Source: Scolanthus callimorphus (Eukaryota > Cnidaria > Anthozoa > Actiniaria > Edwardsiidae). Taken from it: 64,000 bases of DNA. The position numbers were made by a program, and so were the translations under genes. Where the stretch lies: the NCBI GenBank assembly GCA_033964015.1, contig CM066913.1, positions 29,724,790-29,788,789 on the forward strand, given 5' to 3'. The notes under the pieces were generated by a model. It did no database searches and was not told the DNA's origin. It worked only from the letters and a program-made list of their open reading frames with translations. How positions within the stretch are numbered: the stretch's first letter is position 1; each line of letters opens with the position of its first letter. Positions 60,246 to 64,000 of this stretch are shown here, piece by piece.

Positions 60246-63088
60246 ATGCCCGTGACGTTCAAAAATCAACCCGATAGTATACTATACGTTTTTTCCTTAG
60301 GTATGGTGCTCCGCTTGCGCGGGCCTTCGGCCCGCGCAGGAGCTCCGCTACTATCACGAATACTGCAATCTGATTGGCTCACAACTCACTATCTATCACG
60401 TAATAGATGGTGAGTAGCGAGAACGCTAGCGCAAAACGTTCTAAAACCATGAAAGTAAATACGTTTTAGCAACAACTCGAAGGTCGGTACGCTACTGGAT
60501 TAGACTACCGTTCTCGTTGTCCATGAGTCAAACAGTCAACTCGGCGCTACGCGCCTCGTTAACTATCTATCTATCTATTGACGCATAGAAAACTCGAACT
60601 CGAAGTCTAATTTTTAAATATTGTACGGGGTGGTGAAGAGGTTTCCCGTGATCCTTTATTCGTGAAAACTCAAATATTCTGGCCGTTAATCGTGAAAGTG
60701 AAGCGTTTTAGTATCCTGATACGTATATAAATTCAGATTCAGAAGTTTTCGTGATGCGCGAAATGATCGGCAATGATCTCGTGATTCGTGAAAAAATGTT
60801 GAAAATGTGACTCGTTATTCGTGACTGGTACCCCTCCACCGTCCCCGCCGATTGTCACGATATGGCTGGATATCAACAGTTATGGTAACTATTATTATTC
60901 TTAGTAAAGATTTCCCTGTTTGCGTGTTATAACCAGTGTTGTTCCACCCCAGGCCCAAACACAACGTTTGCAGTGACAGTGTTAATGGTTCAGTTTCTTT
61001 CGTGAGAAACGATTTTTAAGGAGCTCGTGCGAAGAACACAGTTCTTGCGAAAAAGATTCAAAAGTTACTCAAAGCTACTTTATGTCGCTCTATTTCCTCT
61101 ATACATAAAATTTGACTTGCGCTGCCTGTGGTGCTACGACGTACATAAAAGGTAGCGCACGCGCTAAAATATTGTATAAAACGGCCGCGTGCGTTCAAAT
61201 AAAATAAGACTGAATAACAAATGGGCGATAAATGCGCAACTACACTATCTACGTGTTCTAAACTCGCGGTTTTTTTCATAGAAAACTTCGCTCTCATCGA
61301 GTATTTATCTCAGTTTATTAGGCCCATTGGCCTTTCTTCTTAATATCAATCGGTCCTCAAGCACATTAAGGCCTGGGATTCGAAATGGGCTTGGTGCTAG
61401 CCCCCAAAAACGCAAAATGTGCCTTAAATTGCTTTAATCTATTTAAGGCAGGCTAATTTTTGGCACAGTGATAAAACTGGACGAACTTAATATTTTGGTG
61501 CTATAACTTAGTGCGGAGTGACGTCACAAGGTATGTCACGTGACAAAACAGTAAATTGCTTTTCCGGTGATGGAGAAAACATCTAACAATACAGCTTTGG
61601 TGAAAATGGAAAGACCTCAGCAATAGAAACATCGTACCGTTTTGGCTGCTGAACTATTATTTACTGTTAATGAGATATAAGGGTCGGAATCAGGTCACGT
61701 GACCTAATTAATATATCAGACCCTTAAAGCACCTTAAAGGAGCAAACGTTTTCCACATGTAAAAACGTCACTATGTAGAACCCAAAGAGAGAAATATTAT
61801 TAGCTAGTAACTTTTCAAAAAGGAGTGAAACTCACCACCGGAGAAAATTTTAAACTTTGAAAAGTGAAAACAGGGTCCAGAAGGGGTAAAATGGGAGCTG
61901 GGATTGGCCTTATTTTAGGCTGGGAAAATGGGATTGGGGTCACTGGGACTGGGATTTGACCACTGGGACTGGGAATAAACGTCCAATAAACTGGGAATGG
62001 GATTCTATATTATTTCCCTTTTCCTTGTAAAACGATATAAAACGTCGTTTTAAAATAATTGTCAGGATAAATCAGTGTACGTAAACATGTGAAAAAGACA
62101 TAAGAAAGATAAAACGACAAAAAGAATTAACTGTACAGCGGTTTCTTGTTTGGTTACCAGTCTCACACATTAATCCATCTCATATGACTCTTCCAATATC
62201 GGCGGCATTGGCTGAAACCTCGGGGAAGGGGGGGAGGGGGAAGAACCCTTGATAAAAATAGATGGGGTGCTCGTCGGGAAAATTGATTTTAACCCCAAAA
62301 GGGAAAGCAAATGGGTGTGGTCAACAGATACTTTTACCCCTAGGTGGTAGCAAATTGGACGAAAAATTGCAAGGGAAGTCCTCTTTGACTTGTACGTGGG
62401 AACTGGGGAAATAATCTGCAAGAAGGCAGGGTAGAAGAATCGAGCAAGACACGTGGGTTTGCAGACCTCGCTTTGAAGATCGATTAACCACATAGAACCT
62501 GGAAGCCAGAAAAAAGCTCAAATTTTGTCTTGGCACGGTTGACATGATAATGTTTGTCAAAAGTGAATCAATATCGCTTATTGTTCGGGTCATTCAAAGA
62601 CTCGTAGACTAGAGTCATACATTACTATTAGCAGTAAAACTACTGTGGATCTGTGGACTCCGCAGTTAGCAAAACCGCTCAGAAAAGGATGACTGAAATA
62701 AATATACCTGATAGCCACATGCGTTTAAGAGAATTCTTTACAAACTTTTGCTTGTATTAGAGTGGTTTCAATAAATCCATAAAACACATTGGAACTACCA
62801 AAGAGTCATAGTCAAGGCAGCATATTAAAAGAGAACAATTGAGGTAGAGCGTAATAGTGTGTAATACGCTACTATTCGAGCTGAACTAACTAATTAGAAC
62901 ATCGCTAAGCGTGTTATAAAATAACTTTGTAACCCCTAGGGGGTTCCCACCATGCTTTGCGGCCCTTGGTTAAATACGCCCTACCTCGAGGTTTCATTTC
63001 ACACAGTCAGCGCCTTGGACGGGACGCTCCGGGTTTTTTCTCCACGTTTCGTTCCTGTTAGTGCTACAACCAACACCAGCCCTCTGCA
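60246..63088. other. Gap without recognised gene
   Basis: Short (CTAT)n runs near 60565 and a GC-rich palindrome (GCGCGGGCCTTCGGCCCGCGC, 60319-60339) are the only structures noted. The last ~150 bp before 63089 may be a promoter and 5' UTR. Confidence 0.45.
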
Positions 63089-63319
63089 ATGACGGAACCT
63101 GTTGGAAACCTTCCACCGCTTCTTCCTGTCGTGGCCCCTGTTCGCCCTGCGAATCCTATTCAAGTTCAAGAGCCGCTAGTAGCAAACCAAGCTGCTGTCC
63201 AGCCGAATGTTCAAGTTGGTCCGGCCGTTGTTCCACCTAATGGTCCAGTTCCTGTTCAGCCTAATGCTCCAGTTCCTGCTCAGCCTAATGCTGCAATTAC
63301 CGTTCAGCCTAATGCAGAG
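63089..63319 (+). CDS. Pro/Val/Gln-rich repeat protein, putative first exon
   Basis: ATG in context TGCAATGACGG opens 77 codons ending at donor GAG/GTATATAT in phase 0. The protein is low-complexity with imperfect repeats of the type PVPVQPNAP, PVPAQPNA, TVQPNA. If not spliced it stops 7 codons later. Function unknown; the rest of the gene would lie beyond a minisatellite-filled intron and the window edge. Confidence 0.5.
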
Positions 63320-63654
63320 GTATATATTTTTTGGTCTTTATAGTTCTGTTTAGCTTCAGTTACTAGGATTTGCATTAGTGTGTTCGCTCGGGTATAACGG
63401 TCTTTTCAGTTTGTCACGTCGTCTTTTGTTAAGTTTTACTCCTTTGCGTACGTCTTAGTAGCTCATTAGTTCATTGTTTTAGCTACCGTTTCGTCGTCTT
63501 AGCTCTTCGCTCGTTTTTTGTTTTATTCGGTTTAGTTTTCGTAGTGTTCACTCATCATCTTTTAGTTTTCCGTTAGCTATCTCTATTCAGGTGTTTTTCT
63601 TATTCTGTATAGTATTTTTTAGCTTAGGTAAGGTAATATTTAGTACTCGGTTGT

Positions 63655-64000
63655 GGTCTGGGACGAGGGAATGGACGGAACTACGAATGTTATATATGGA
63701 TTCTGCGCTCCGGGAGCGTGATGGTCGGGGACCATGAATTTTTCGCGCTTTTCCGGGACCACGGAATGGACGGGATTAAGGATAAAAAACGGGTTTTGTG
63801 CTCCGGGAGTGCAAGATGGTCCGGGACCAGGGAATGGACGGGATTACGGATAAAAACGGGTTTTTTTGTGCTCCGGGAGCGCAAGATGGTCTGGGACCAC
63901 AGATTTCAGAAAACGAGTTTTTTCGCGCACCGGGTGCGCAAAAGGATCTCGGTCCACGGAATGGACGGGACTACGGATAAAAACGGTTTTTGCGCTCCGG
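63655..64000. repeat. Minisatellite of roughly 70-100-bp units at the window edge
   Basis: Repeated blocks share GGAATGGACGGGATTACGGA, AAAAACGGGTTTT and GCTCCGGGAGCGCAAGATGG. At least four imperfect units are present and the array runs off the window. It lies in the presumed intron after the exon at 63089. Confidence 0.85.

Overview
The window is metazoan nuclear DNA. Genes are split by GT-AG introns, codon use is eukaryotic, and intergenic and intronic DNA is full of short terminal-inverted-repeat (TIR) transposons. No operons, Shine-Dalgarno sites or prokaryotic genes are visible. The gene content (a complete Patched-type Hedgehog receptor, a bHLH factor, an L2/CR1-like LINE) and the repeat style suggest an early-branching invertebrate, most likely an anthozoan cnidarian. 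That placement is inference, not proof.

Layout. 1-7.5 kb: a three-exon minus-strand gene for a long disordered protein. Its last exon has two long open frames offset by +1 at 1681-1712. 7.5-14.6 kb: repeat-rich DNA with nested TIR elements. 14.6-15.2 kb: a minus-strand intronless coding region for a small, probably myristoylated protein with a TIR/SEFIR-like core (fold uncertain). 15.2-21.6 kb: mostly repeats. 21.6-21.9 kb: a plus-strand exon holding a complete bHLH domain. 21.9-27.8 kb: transposon-rich, including two hAT-like copies with readable target duplications. 27.87-47.53 kb (or to 56.78 kb): the Patched gene on the minus strand. I reconstructed 25 coding exons by hand; splice phases are consistent throughout and give 1359 residues. 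It has two alternative first exons, at 47.5 kb and 56.7 kb, each encoding a related 21-residue N-terminus in the same phase. 57.6-58.6 kb: a ~128-bp satellite loaded with CRE (TGACGTCA) and CACGTG motifs, just upstream of the distal Patched first exon. 58.6-60.1 kb: a 5'-truncated LINE reverse transcriptase. 60.1-63 kb: no gene recognised. 63.1 kb: a plus-strand Pro/Val/Gln-rich first exon, followed by a minisatellite running to the window end.

How the pieces relate. Patched is the only gene whose pathway can be named with confidence: Hedgehog reception, sterol-sensing domain, RND-type transporter fold. The others are unconnected neighbours as far as the sequence shows. The points most worth following up are the duplicated alternative first exons of Patched, the CRE-rich satellite beside the distal one, the partial tandem duplication of Patched exon 9, the 18-bp minisatellite touching a Patched splice donor, and the +1 frame change in the gene at the left edge.
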